Origin: Betaproteobacteria bacterium
GTDB taxonomy: Bacteria > Pseudomonadota > Gammaproteobacteria > Burkholderiales > Ga0077523
Reading direction: 5' to 3'
NCBI GenBank assembly: GCA_016125475.1
Contig: WGLR01000007.1
Span: forward strand, 1 to 64,000
Length of the DNA stretch: 64,000 nucleotides
Shown here: piece by piece, positions 15,733-24,336 of the stretch
Position numbering within the stretch: position 1 is the stretch's first letter
Layout of the letters: every line of letters begins with the position of its first letter
Position numbers and translations under genes: made by a program
Notes under the pieces: generated by a model
The model's input: only the letters and a program-made list of their open reading frames with translations
Databases searched by the model: none
Told to the model about the DNA's origin: nothing

Positions 15733-16473
15733 ATGCATGCCGTTACAGACCATCCGGGCACGGCCGTCGGATGCCGCGAACCCCTGTCCGAATATCTCGA
15801 CCGCCGCGACTGCGTGTCGAGTTCGATGTTGCGCCGCTTCGCGCGATCCGGGTCGCTGGCGCACGCGCGCTCCGCCCCCACGGTGGCAAGGGAAGCCACG
15901 CTCGGGGATGCGCTGCACGCGCGCCTGCTCGAGCCCGAACGCTTCGACCACGACTACTTCGAGTTGCGCGGGCAGTCCTGCCCCGGCCCGGCCGAATCAC
16001 TGCAGGACCGCGTCTGGCTGCCGGCCTCGGCCAGTGCGGCCCTCGACAGAATGTGCCGGTCCGTGCGCGAGTATTCCCTGCAGCCGGTCCAGCGCTGGCT
16101 GGAGGAAGGGGAGAAGGAACTCTCGATCTACTGGTCGGACGACTCGGGCCACCGGTTCAAGGGTCGGCCCGACTGCTTCAGCACCGACATCGTGCTGGAG
16201 CTGAAGACAGCCTCCGACATCCGTCCGAATCCGTTCGCGAAGTCCCGGAGGCGGTTCGGCTACGACCTCCAGGCGGCGCACTATCTGGAAGGCGTCCAAC
16301 GACTGACGGGATGCTCTCCGAGATTCGCGTACCTGGTCGTCGAATCGGTCAGCCCGCACACGACGTGGCTGTACGAACTGCGACGGGAAGAGATCGACCG
16401 GGCACGCAACGATCTCGCGGCCCTGCGGGCACGCTTCTTTCAACAGGAGGCGCTGTCGATGGAAACGGTCTGA
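15733..16473 (+). CDS. RecE/exonuclease VIII-like PD-(D/E)XK nuclease-fold protein
   Basis: 246 residues from the ATG at 15733 (two GTG codons precede it). The central part has the nuclease core: [20 protein letters not shown] gives the metal-binding Asp and the E-x-K motif (about residue 130-147), and [15 protein letters not shown] adds the Q-x-x-x-Y motif of RecB/RecE-type nucleases. Such proteins usually belong to phage recombination modules, but no recT, integrase or other phage gene is near; it stands between a TPR gene and fbp. The core residues look intact. Function as a nuclease is inferred from motifs only. Confidence 0.75.
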   Translation: MHAVTDHPGTAVGCREPLSEYLDRRDCVSSSMLRRFARSGSLAHARSAPTVAREATLGDALHARLLEPERFDHDYFELRGQSCPGPAESLQDRVWLPASASAALDRMCRSVREYSLQPVQRWLEEGEKELSIYWSDDSGHRFKGRPDCFSTDIVLELKTASDIRPNPFAKSRRRFGYDLQAAHYLEGVQRLTGCSPRFAYLVVESVSPHTTWLYELRREEIDRARNDLAALRARFFQQEALSMETV

Positions 16474-16600
16474 CACCTCGCAATCCCTCGCCGCACGCGA
16501 CCGTTCGGCAAGGGCCGCTGCTCCGGCCGGACCAAGAGACCCGACCCTTCAATCGTCGACACCGACTTTTCAAACGCCGACACAAAGAGAGCTCGACACC

Positions 16601-17608
16601 ATGCGACGCGTCACACTGACCCAGTTCCTGATCGAAACACAGCGTGAACATCAACTCATCCAGGCCGACCTTCGCCTCCTGATCGAAGTGGTCGCGCGCG
16701 CCTGCAAGGCCATCGCGATCGCCATCGGGAAAGGCAGTCTCGCCGGCGTGCTGGGCAGCGCCGACACGGAGAACGTCCAGGGCGAAGTCCAGAAGAAGCT
16801 CGACGTGATCTCGAACGAGATCCTCCTCGAGGCGAACGAATGGGGTGGGCACCTCGCGGCCATGGCGTCCGAGGAAATGGACGGCCCCTACGCCATCTCG
16901 CACCGCTATCCCAAGGGCGAGTATCTCCTCCTGTTCGATCCCCTCGACGGCTCGTCGAACATCGACGTGAACGTGTCGGTCGGAACCATCTTCTCGGTGC
17001 TGCACTGCCCCGAAGGCGTCGACGAACCGGAAGAGAAACACTTCCTGCAGGCCGGCAGCCGGCAGGTCTGCGCAGGCTACGCGGTGTACGGCCCGACGAC
17101 CCTGCTCGTGCTGACCGTAGGTCACGGCACACACTGCTTCACACTGGACCGCGAGATCGGCAGCTTCGTCCTCACCGAACGCAACATGCGCATCCCAGAG
17201 GACACCAGGGAATTCTCGATCAACATGTCCAACATGCGTCACTGGGAGCCGCCCGTGACACGCTACGTTCAGGAACTCCTCGCCGGCAAGTCCGGATCGC
17301 GCGGCAAGGATTTCAACATGCGCTGGGTCGCATCCATGGTGGCCGACGTCCACCGGATCATGACCCGGGGTGGAATCTTCATGTACCCGCGCGACGCGCG
17401 CGACCCTGGAAAGCCGGGAAAGCTGCGACTCATGTACGAGGCCAATCCGATGGCCTTCATTGTCGAGCAGGCAGGCGGCGCGGCGACGGACGGACGGCAG
17501 CGAATCCTCGACGTGAAGCCGGACACGCTGCATCAGCGCGTGGCGGTCTTTCTCGGTTCGCGAAACGAGGTCGACGTGGTGACGCGTTACCACGCGGAGG
17601 GAGGCTGA
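16601..17608 (+). CDS. fbp: Fructose-1,6-bisphosphatase class I
   Basis: Hydrolyses fructose 1,6-bisphosphate to fructose 6-phosphate in gluconeogenesis or the Calvin cycle. 335 residues, normal for the class I enzyme. Metal and substrate motifs are present: [29 protein letters not shown], then the sugar-binding [12 protein letters not shown] and [15 protein letters not shown] near the C-terminus. No other Calvin-cycle gene is in the window; the Entner-Doudoroff genes lie 23 kb away. Ends before a bidirectional terminator shared with the SWIB gene. Confidence 0.97.
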   Translation: MRRVTLTQFLIETQREHQLIQADLRLLIEVVARACKAIAIAIGKGSLAGVLGSADTENVQGEVQKKLDVISNEILLEANEWGGHLAAMASEEMDGPYAISHRYPKGEYLLLFDPLDGSSNIDVNVSVGTIFSVLHCPEGVDEPEEKHFLQAGSRQVCAGYAVYGPTTLLVLTVGHGTHCFTLDREIGSFVLTERNMRIPEDTREFSINMSNMRHWEPPVTRYVQELLAGKSGSRGKDFNMRWVASMVADVHRIMTRGGIFMYPRDARDPGKPGKLRLMYEANPMAFIVEQAGGAATDGRQRILDVKPDTLHQRVAVFLGSRNEVDVVTRYHAEGG

Positions 17609-17692
17609 CGGTCACGGGAATCCTCAACACCCGACACCCGGACCGCGCGCCACAGGCAGAGGATGACGAGCATGCCCTGACCGGGCACAAAC

Positions 17693-17723
17693 AAAAAGCC
17701 GGACTGTGCAGTCCGGCTTTTTT
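17693..17723. terminator. Bidirectional intrinsic terminator between fbp and the SWIB gene
   Basis: AAAAA, then GCCGGACT pairing with AGTCCGGC around GTGC, then TTTTTT. The flanking A and T runs make it work for both the rightward fbp and the leftward SWIB gene. Confidence 0.92.
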
Positions 17724-17745
17724 CATGTTCTGGCGACGGGCAGTG

Positions 17746-18165
17746 TCAGCTCAGGTGCCCGCTGATGAGCTTGGTCATCTCGAACATCGACACCTGCTTC
17801 TTTCCGCCGAACACGCCTTTCAGCTTGTCGTCGGCGTTGATCATGCGCTTGTTCTTTGCATCCTGGAGGTTGTTCTTCTTGATGTATTCCCAGACCTTCT
17901 TGGTCACTTCGGTGCGCGGCATCGCCTTGTCGCCGATGACCGCAGCGAGGGTCGTGCTCGGAGACATGGGCTTCATGAATGCCGCATTGGGCGCGCGCTT
18001 CGCGACTGCCGTCTTCTTCGCGGGAGCTGCCTTCTTGGCTGGAGCGGCCTTCTTGGCGGGAGCGGCTTTCTTGGCAGGAGCCGCCTTCGTTGCTGCTGGT
18101 TTCTTGGCGGGCGCCGCTTTCTTGGTGGCGGGCTTCTTGGCAGCAGGTTTCTTGCTTACGGCCAT
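17746..18165 (-). CDS. SWIB/MDM2-domain protein with histone-H1-like basic tail
   Basis: 139 residues in two parts. Residues 1-58 are an Ala/Lys/Pro-rich tail in which KKAAPA-type units are repeated about five times, like eukaryotic histone H1 tails and bacterial H1-like proteins. Residues 60-138 form a SWIB domain (KPMSPSTTLAAVIGDKAMPR, then KKVWEYIKKNNLQ, and a C-terminal FEMTKLISGHL). The tail should bind DNA without sequence preference; the SWIB part is related to chromatin-remodelling subunits and occurs in chlamydiae and some proteobacteria. Likely a nucleoid-associated protein. Tail length may vary between strains because of its repeats. Confidence 0.88.
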   Translation of the reverse strand: MAVSKKPAAKKPATKKAAPAKKPAATKAAPAKKAAPAKKAAPAKKAAPAKKTAVAKRAPNAAFMKPMSPSTTLAAVIGDKAMPRTEVTKKVWEYIKKNNLQDAKNKRMINADDKLKGVFGGKKQVSMFEMTKLISGHLS

Positions 18166-18558
18166 TGTGGTGCCTCCAATCTCAAGGTGATTGTGCGATG
18201 GTGACGTTGTCTAGGTGGCCCTGCATGGGAGCGCTAGCGCGGCTGCGAGAATGCACAATTCGCCAGGACATGACAAGAGTCTCAAGGCATATTTTCGCTC
18301 TGCGACAGGGCATTTCTCGAAGGACGGGAAAGGTGCGTCACAAACGCGTCGTCGGTGCGCGGAAACCGAATGGATTTGGTGCGCTGCGGTGATAACCTCG
18401 TGCTTGCGCTTCGGATCCGAAGCCGGCATCGAAGCGTCTGGGCGTGTGTGCGTGAACGGGGGCATCATCGCCTCGCGAAGTCCGCGCCGCGGCGGCGCGC
18501 GCGGTCGAACGGCGTTGTCCGCGTCGGGCGGGCACCTGCATCAAGGGAGGACGTAAAA
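18166..18558. other. Divergent intergenic region, no gene seen
   Basis: About 390 nt between two divergent genes. It must contain both promoters; an AAGGGAGG ribosome binding site lies at its right end (18543-18550). I see no coding frame with a recognisable product. Confidence 0.45.
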
Positions 18559-19050
18559 ATGAAGGCGTTGAATGCACTGTTCTGGCTTGCCGTCACGATC
18601 GGAGCGGGGGCGCCTGCGGCCGTTCTCGGTGCGGCGCCGGACCCGGGTGCCTCGAACGCCGCCGCGGCCTACTACATGGGCTACACCGGAACCACCTGGG
18701 CGCACGACTACGGGATCACCCGCGGCCGGTGCGACCGCCAGGGCGTTGCCGCCGGGCTCGCGGCACCGACGGCTGCCACCCCCGGAGGCTCGCCCGTCGC
18801 GGTGCTGGCGGGGCTCGACGTCGACAGCGTCGACCGGGCGTGTGTCGCACACGCGCTCGAACTGTCGCGCAGTCACCGCACCATCCGCTGGACCGGCGCG
18901 AAGGGGCGCTACAGCCTCACGACGGGTCAGGATACCGTCGTGAAGGGAATGCCCTGTCGTCTGTTCATCCTGCGCACGTCGCACCGCCGCATTCTTGGTA
19001 CGGCCTGTCACACGGGTCGCGGCGTATGGGAAATGGTCGGGCGCTCCTGA
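18559..19050 (+). CDS. Exported protein, surface-antigen-like
   Basis: 163 residues with a signal peptide (LNALFWLAVTIGAGAPAAVL) and the strong ribosome binding site AAGGGAGG 8 nt upstream. The C-terminal part (RTIRWTGAKGRYSLTTGQDT, then CRLFIL and GTACHTGRGVWEMV) resembles the compact beta domain of RT0821/Lpp0805-type surface proteins, with paired Cys. The middle is Ala/Gly-rich. Its function is unknown; the family match is tentative. It stands alone, convergent with msrA. Confidence 0.7.
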   Translation: MKALNALFWLAVTIGAGAPAAVLGAAPDPGASNAAAAYYMGYTGTTWAHDYGITRGRCDRQGVAAGLAAPTAATPGGSPVAVLAGLDVDSVDRACVAHALELSRSHRTIRWTGAKGRYSLTTGQDTVVKGMPCRLFILRTSHRRILGTACHTGRGVWEMVGRS

Positions 19051-19073
19051 CGACCGGAAGGCATCGGCCCCTG

Positions 19074-19631
19074 CTAGCGTCTCCGGGCAGCGAACTTCGC
19101 GCGGAACTTCGCGAGCTTGGGTGCGACCACGAACTGGCAGTACGGCTGCCGCGGATTGCGCGAGAAATAGTCGTGGTGGTATTCCTCCGCCGGATGGAAC
19201 GTCGTCGCCGGCGTGACTTCCGTGACGATCGGTGCGTCGAACGCGGCGCTCCGCTCCAGTTCCGCAATCACCGCCTGCGCCGTTGCCGCCTGCGCATCGT
19301 CGTGGAAGAACACGGCGGAACGGTACTGCGTGCCGACGTCGTTGCCCTGCCGGTCGGGCGTCGTCGGATCGTGAATCACGAAGAAGATCTCGAGCAGGTC
19401 CCGGAAGGAAACGACGGAAGCATCGAAGACGATCTGCACGACCTCCGCGTGCCCGGTCTCGCCCGTACACACGTCCCGATAATCCGGGTCCGGCGTGTGG
19501 CCGCCCATGTAGCCGGACGTGACGGACTCCACGCCGCGGACTTCCAGGTAGACGGCTTCCAGACACCAGAAACAGCCTCCCGCGAGAGTCGCCACTTCGC
19601 GACCAGGCGGCAGATCGTGATTTGCTGACAT
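19074..19631 (-). CDS. msrA: Peptide methionine-S-sulfoxide reductase MsrA
   Basis: Repairs methionine-S-sulfoxide in proteins. 185 residues from the ATG at 19631 with AGGAGG upstream. The catalytic motif GGCFWCLEAVY is near residue 18, GYMGGHTPDPDYRDVCTGET follows, and QYRSAVFFH and AEEYHHDYF complete the family signature. A late Cys (PYCQFV) may resolve the sulfenic acid. No msrB is present nearby. The gene reads alone; convergent with the exported protein. Confidence 0.96.
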   Translation of the reverse strand: MSANHDLPPGREVATLAGGCFWCLEAVYLEVRGVESVTSGYMGGHTPDPDYRDVCTGETGHAEVVQIVFDASVVSFRDLLEIFFVIHDPTTPDRQGNDVGTQYRSAVFFHDDAQAATAQAVIAELERSAAFDAPIVTEVTPATTFHPAEEYHHDYFSRNPRQPYCQFVVAPKLAKFRAKFAARRR

Positions 19632-20009
19632 GAGATTTTCCTCCTGCACGTCCAACCAGGGGGCGACGCAATGACCCGCACGCCCCCGTATCCGTCGCAA
19701 GCATACCGCGCCCCGGGGAGCGTCATCGGACTGCTGCCCGCTCTGCGCGCGACCCCTGGGGGTGCCACACCGGGACCGCACAACCCTGCCGCGCCGGAGG
19801 CTTCCGCGGAAGGGCGGTGCACGACGGACGGACTCTCGCGATGTCGGTGTCGGCACCGACGCACGAGGACGCGAACGGTATCGTCGCGCCCGGCCGGTGC
19901 CCGCGCCGCACGACGACGGCCGGCGACATCCGTGCAACGCACTTATCAGGCCGCGCTTCACGCCTCGAGCGCCAGCGCTACGCCATTACTCACGGGGCAC
20001 TGAACGGCA
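19632..20009. other. Divergent intergenic region between msrA and dtd, no gene seen
   Basis: About 380 nt. The frames through it have no start context and no recognisable product. Promoters for both flanking genes must lie here, but none is clear enough to mark. Confidence 0.45.
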
Positions 20010-20462
20010 ATGGCGATCGCACTTCTGCAACGAGTCACCGATGCGTGCGTGCGTGTGGACGACGCAGTCGTCGGCGAGATCGGCCACGGACTGCTCGTGC
20101 TGTTCTGCGCGGAACCCGCGGACGAGACGGTCGACGCGGAACGTCTCGTCGAACGCCTGCTCGGCTACCGGGTGTTCGGGGACGACACCGGGCGGATGAA
20201 CCTGAGCCTTCGCGATGTCGGTGGCGCCCTCCTGCTGGTGCCACAGTTCACGCTCGCGGCCGACACGCGCAAGGGAACCCGCCCCGGCTTCTCGAAAGCG
20301 GCGCCTCCCGAGATCGGCCGGCGCATTTTCGAGCACGCGCTCGCTCATGCGCGCGCCAGCGACGTGCCCGTCGAGGCCGGCGTGTTCGGTGCAGACATGA
20401 AGGTCTCGCTCACCAACGATGGTCCCGTGACGTTCTGGCTGTCCGCCGGTCGTGGACACTGA
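20010..20462 (+). CDS. dtd: D-aminoacyl-tRNA deacylase Dtd
   Basis: Hydrolyses D-amino acids and glycine from mischarged tRNAs. 150 residues, full length. It starts MAIALLQRVTDACVRVDD and shows the cross-subunit Gly-Pro motif in TNDGPVTFWLS near the C-terminus. The other active-site motif, usually SQFTL, reads PQFTLAADTRKGTRPGF: the Ser is replaced by Pro while the Gln and Thr are kept. This may be tolerated, but it is unusual. Followed by an Hpt gene after 155 nt. Confidence 0.93.
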   Translation: MAIALLQRVTDACVRVDDAVVGEIGHGLLVLFCAEPADETVDAERLVERLLGYRVFGDDTGRMNLSLRDVGGALLLVPQFTLAADTRKGTRPGFSKAAPPEIGRRIFEHALAHARASDVPVEAGVFGADMKVSLTNDGPVTFWLSAGRGH

Positions 20463-20616
20463 CGTCTCGTCCCGCCGTGGCAGGCAAGCCGGGCCGCACG
20501 CAGTCTCGCGCTTCCGGCAAACACGACCACGCCCCCATCCTCACAGGCAAACCCGCTCAAGAACTCGCGCAGGACGCCGATAATCACGGAGGTTCGGAAA
20601 CCATCCGGAGACGTTC

Positions 20617-20946
20617 GTGCGCTCGAGACTGCATGACCACCCTCGCCTGCGGGACATCGTCCATGTCTTCGTGGAACAGCTGGACGAGAAGGCGGGAGCC
20701 ATCGAGACCGCTGCGTCCGACGGTGATTTCGAATCGCTCGCGATGCTGGCGCATTGGCTGAAGGGTGCCGGTGGAACCGCAGGCTTCGATGCATTCACGG
20801 GTCCCGCGCGAACGCTGGAGGCGCTTGCGCGGTCGCGCGACCATGCGGGCGTGCGCACGACGGTCGCGGAACTGCTCGCCATGACGAGACAGATCGAAGT
20901 GCCCGGCGGCGACACCGACGGCGCAAGGCACGCCCCGGCAGGATGA
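20617..20946 (+). CDS. Histidine-phosphotransfer (Hpt) domain protein
   Basis: 109 residues from a GTG start, a single Hpt helical bundle. The motif LAMLAHWLKGAGGTAGFDAF gives the phosphorylatable His at position 46 with the usual Leu-Lys-Gly after it. It should pass phosphoryl groups between a hybrid kinase and a receiver. The next gene, 31 nt on, encodes a receiver fused to GGDEF/EAL, the probable target. No kinase is encoded nearby. Confidence 0.85.
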   Translation: MRSRLHDHPRLRDIVHVFVEQLDEKAGAIETAASDGDFESLAMLAHWLKGAGGTAGFDAFTGPARTLEALARSRDHAGVRTTVAELLAMTRQIEVPGGDTDGARHAPAG

Positions 20947-20977
20947 TCCGCACTCTGCCGACAGGACCCGCAACGCC

Positions 20978-22831
20978 ATGACCTCTCGCCGCAGACCGAA
21001 AGACGCTCCGGTTCGTGCGCACACATCGGGGCAGGCCCCCGCACTGGAATCGCTCGCGCACGCGACCATCCTGATGGTCGACGATGACCCGGTGATGCTG
21101 GAGGCCGTGCGACTCTTTCTCGAGGACGTCGGCTACGGGAGCTTCGTCACGACGACCGATCCGGGCAGGACGCTTTCCCTGATCGCCGAACACGAGCCGG
21201 ACGTGGTACTGCTCGACCTGAAGATGCCGGGCATGAGCGGCTTCGACGTGCTTGCTGCCATGCGGACGAGCGAAGGCTCCCGCTTCCTTCCCGTCATCGT
21301 GCTCTCGGCCGACAGCGAGTCATCCGCGCGGCTGCAGGCGCTCGAACTCGGCGCGACCGACTTCCTCATGAAGCCGGTGGACCCGAGCGAGCTTCAGCTT
21401 CGTGTCCGGAACACGCTGGCATTCAAGGCCTACCAGGACCGGCTCGCGGACTACGACCCCCTGTCGGGGTTGCGGAACCGCCGCCGCTTCGAGTCCGACC
21501 TGCGCGGCACACTCGCCGAACTCACGGATCCCGCCGGCGGCTGCGCACTGCTGCACGTCGACCTCGACCGCTTCAAGCACGTGAACGACACACTCGGCTA
21601 TCGCACGGGAGACCGCCTGCTGAAGGCGACGGCACGCCGGGTCGAGCAGATCGCACACGACGTGGAGTCCGGCCTCATCTCGACGGTCGGCGAAACGGAT
21701 GCACGGGTAACGGTGGCCCACATCGCCGGCAACGGTTTCGCGGTTCTGGTCTCGGCCATGCGTGATCCGGACAACGCGGAGCGCATCGCCCGCGCCATCC
21801 TCAAGGCGTTCTCCGTGCCTTTCCAGATCGAGAATCATCAGCTGTTCGTGTCGGCAAGCGTGGGGGTCTCGCTGTTTCCAGTGGACGCCCAGGATGCCGA
21901 CGCGCTGCTCAAACATGCGGAAATGGCCATGTATCAGGCCAAGAACCGGGGGCGCAACACACATGAGTTCTTCTCGCAGGAATTCAACGCCCGTGCAGGC
22001 GAGCGCCTCCTGCTGGAGACCGAACTGCGCAGGGCAATCGAACGCAACGAACTCGTGGTGCACTACCAGCCCAAAGTGAGCGTCGTGACCGGACGAGTCC
22101 TGGGCGCGGAAGCCCTGATCCGCTGGAACCACCCGCAGCGCGGCATGGTGAGTCCGGCCCAGTTCATCCCGATCGCCGAGGAAACCGGCCTCATCGTCGA
22201 GATCGGTCGCTGGGTCCTCGGCCAGGCATGCCGGCAGCTCAGGCGATGGCAGGACGCCGGCCTCCCCCCCGTCACGCTTTCGGTCAACGTCTCGCCGGCC
22301 CAGTTCAGTCGCTCCGCGATCCTGAAGGACCTCAAACAGCTTCTTGCGAGCACGCGTGTCGATCCGAAGCACCTCGTGCTCGAAGTGACGGAAGGGCTGG
22401 TCATGGCCGACATCGACGAAGCCGTGACGCTTCTGAAGGCGATCCGGTCCATGGGTGTACGTCTGTCGATCGACGACTTCGGGACCGGTTATTCGTCGCT
22501 CGCCTACCTGCGACGCCTGCCCATCGACGAGATCAAGATCGACCGCAGCTTCGTGAAGGGACTGCCGGAGGAAAAGGACTCGCTCGCGATCGTCCGGGCC
22601 GTGACGGCGATGGGGCACGCGCTTGGACTGAAGGTCGTGGCCGAAGGCGTCGAGACGCACCCCCAGCTCGAGGTCCTGAGAGCGGCCAAGTGCGACGAAT
22701 TCCAGGGCTACTACTGCAGCAGGCCCGTCCCCGCACAGGACTTCGCGCCCCTGCTGGACAGGCGCGGTGCGCGCCCTCGCCCCAATCTCTACACCCTGGA
22801 CGAAACCCGGCCCGCGCCGTCACGCGTCTGA
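20978..22831 (+). CDS. Response regulator with degenerate GGDEF and intact EAL domain
   Basis: 617 residues. A receiver domain (about 28-145) has MVDDDPVMLEAV and the phospho-acceptor Asp in VVLLDLKMPGMSGFD. The GGDEF domain (about 155-320) reads AGNGF where GGDEF is expected, so cyclase activity is unlikely; it may sense GTP. The EAL domain (about 335-590) keeps GAEALIRW, SVNVSPAQF, LEVTEG and DDFGTGYSSLAYL, the residues needed to hydrolyse c-di-GMP. So this is probably a phosphorylation-controlled phosphodiesterase, fed by the upstream Hpt protein. Confidence 0.92.
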   Translation: MTSRRRPKDAPVRAHTSGQAPALESLAHATILMVDDDPVMLEAVRLFLEDVGYGSFVTTTDPGRTLSLIAEHEPDVVLLDLKMPGMSGFDVLAAMRTSEGSRFLPVIVLSADSESSARLQALELGATDFLMKPVDPSELQLRVRNTLAFKAYQDRLADYDPLSGLRNRRRFESDLRGTLAELTDPAGGCALLHVDLDRFKHVNDTLGYRTGDRLLKATARRVEQIAHDVESGLISTVGETDARVTVAHIAGNGFAVLVSAMRDPDNAERIARAILKAFSVPFQIENHQLFVSASVGVSLFPVDAQDADALLKHAEMAMYQAKNRGRNTHEFFSQEFNARAGERLLLETELRRAIERNELVVHYQPKVSVVTGRVLGAEALIRWNHPQRGMVSPAQFIPIAEETGLIVEIGRWVLGQACRQLRRWQDAGLPPVTLSVNVSPAQFSRSAILKDLKQLLASTRVDPKHLVLEVTEGLVMADIDEAVTLLKAIRSMGVRLSIDDFGTGYSSLAYLRRLPIDEIKIDRSFVKGLPEEKDSLAIVRAVTAMGHALGLKVVAEGVETHPQLEVLRAAKCDEFQGYYCSRPVPAQDFAPLLDRRGARPRPNLYTLDETRPAPSRV

Positions 22832-22993
22832 ACTGCCCGCCGGCGGTCTCAAGATTTCCCGGGACGTGCCGATAATCGTCAAAGCCAGGTGTGTCGCGAC
22901 CGTAGACAGTGCCGACGGTACCGACTGTCCGCCCGCGCTCGCTTGGCACCCTGTCAGGCAGCAGAGCCGACCTGCCACCTGCACCGCCCGGAA

Positions 22994-23509
22994 TCAGTCG
23001 GGCGGTCGGGGCGGATCCAGGTCGAGTGCCCAGTCGGGCGGCGGCGGCACCTCGCGCGCGAGGGCGTCGTTCACGTAGCCCACGTGCTCCTCCTCTTCAC
23101 CCACGAACGTCGACGCGAGCGCGCGGACCTCCGGGTCGCTCGTGCGCACGGCCACGCCCTGGAAGAACGCCACGGCACGCAGCTCGTTCGCAAGAGCGAT
23201 CTTCAGGGCGTGATGCGGGGTCATCCGGTAGTGCACGTCTTCGTGCGGCGACGTCTCGGGCGGCTCGAAGCCGTCCCAGCGATAGTCCCACGGCGCGATC
23301 TGCGGGAGCGCGAGACCGGCCGACCGGCGCTCGAGATCCCGGGCGTGCTCCGCTTCCAGACCCGCCAGACGGCGGAAGAGCTTTGCGACGGCGGCATTGT
23401 GATGCTCGTCCATCGCATCGGCGAGTTCCTCGTAACGCTCGGCCGCCTCGCGCTCGATGAGGAGCGCATGGGCGTAGAAGGACGCGAGCGAGTCCGCGGG
23501 ATCACTCAT
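22994..23509 (-). CDS. Rubrerythrin-like ferritin-family protein
   Basis: 171 residues. Two helix pairs carry diiron-type ligands: EREAAERYEELADAM and GLEAEHARDLERR in the first half, NELRAVAFFQGVAV and GEEEEHVGYVNDAL in the second (E...E-x-x-H twice). No rubredoxin CxxC domain is present, so it is an erythrin-type protein. The start codon overlaps the korB stop by 4 nt, which ties it to the ferredoxin oxidoreductase operon; a role in removing peroxide or oxygen near the Fe-S enzyme is a fair inference. Confidence 0.82.
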   Translation of the reverse strand: MSDPADSLASFYAHALLIEREAAERYEELADAMDEHHNAAVAKLFRRLAGLEAEHARDLERRSAGLALPQIAPWDYRWDGFEPPETSPHEDVHYRMTPHHALKIALANELRAVAFFQGVAVRTSDPEVRALASTFVGEEEEHVGYVNDALAREVPPPPDWALDLDPPRPPD

Positions 23510-24336
23510 AGCGCGAACCTCCTTTCGATGTCGTCCATCGTCCTGCTCGCAGCCGGAAGCGGATGCGCGCGCGAACGCTCTCCCTTGAAGAAGATGCCCG
23601 TTCCGAAACCATCGTCGGACAACAGCACTGCGGCCGCCCGGGCACGATCGCTCAACGGCTCGGCTGGTCCGGCGTGCACCGCGTGTTTCCAGTCCTTCTG
23701 TTCGGGACGGAACGTGACGCACGGGCTGAGCACCTCGATGAACGCGAACCCCGGCCATGCAATCGCCTCGACGATGAGTCGCGCGAGACCGTTCGGGTCT
23801 CCCGTGAACCCGCGTGCGATGAAGTTCGCGCCGGCGGCCACCGCGAGAGTCATCGGATTGAGCGGATGCAGGCCCGTACCCGCCGGAGCGATGTTGCAGA
23901 TCCAGTCCGGCTCCGTGGTGGGAGACGGCTGACCCTTGGTCATGCCGTAGACGTGGTTGTCCATGACGATGTAGACGAGATCGACGTTGCGCCGGCACGC
24001 GTGCAGGAAGTGGTTGCCGCCGATCGAGTAGCCGTCGCCGTCGCCGCCGACCGCTATCACTTCGATGTCGGGACGCGCGGACTTCAGACCGATCGCGAAG
24101 GGCAGCGCGCGCCCGTGCACACCGTGAAAGCCGTAGGCAGACGTGTACGCGGGCAGTCGCGAGGAGCAGCCGATTCCGGACACCACGGCAATTTCCTCGG
24201 GAGGGCGTCCGACCTGCGCGCTGGCGCGCGTGAGGGCGGCGAGCACGCCGAAATCCCCGCAACCGGGGCACCAGATGGGTTTCACGTCGGACTTGAAGTC
24301 CTTCGGGTCGAGCTTCGGAAGAGTCGGGGCGTTCAT
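23506..24336 (-). CDS. korB: 2-oxoacid:ferredoxin oxidoreductase, beta subunit (KorB-like)
   Basis: 276 residues, the thiamine-diphosphate-binding subunit. The ThDP motif is GGDGDGYSIGGNHFLHAC (about 92-110) with Asn in VMDNHVYGMTKGQ. Cys ligands for the single [4Fe-4S] cluster are visible in IWCPGCGDFG, GIGCSSRL and SPCVTFRPEQ. The enzyme decarboxylates a 2-oxoacid (probably 2-oxoglutarate) to the acyl-CoA and reduces ferredoxin. The ATG overlaps the korA stop by 4 nt; a Met four codons upstream is also in frame. The substrate is not proven by sequence. Confidence 0.92.
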   Translation of the reverse strand: MNAPTLPKLDPKDFKSDVKPIWCPGCGDFGVLAALTRASAQVGRPPEEIAVVSGIGCSSRLPAYTSAYGFHGVHGRALPFAIGLKSARPDIEVIAVGGDGDGYSIGGNHFLHACRRNVDLVYIVMDNHVYGMTKGQPSPTTEPDWICNIAPAGTGLHPLNPMTLAVAAGANFIARGFTGDPNGLARLIVEAIAWPGFAFIEVLSPCVTFRPEQKDWKHAVHAGPAEPLSDRARAAAVLLSDDGFGTGIFFKGERSRAHPLPAASRTMDDIERRFAL

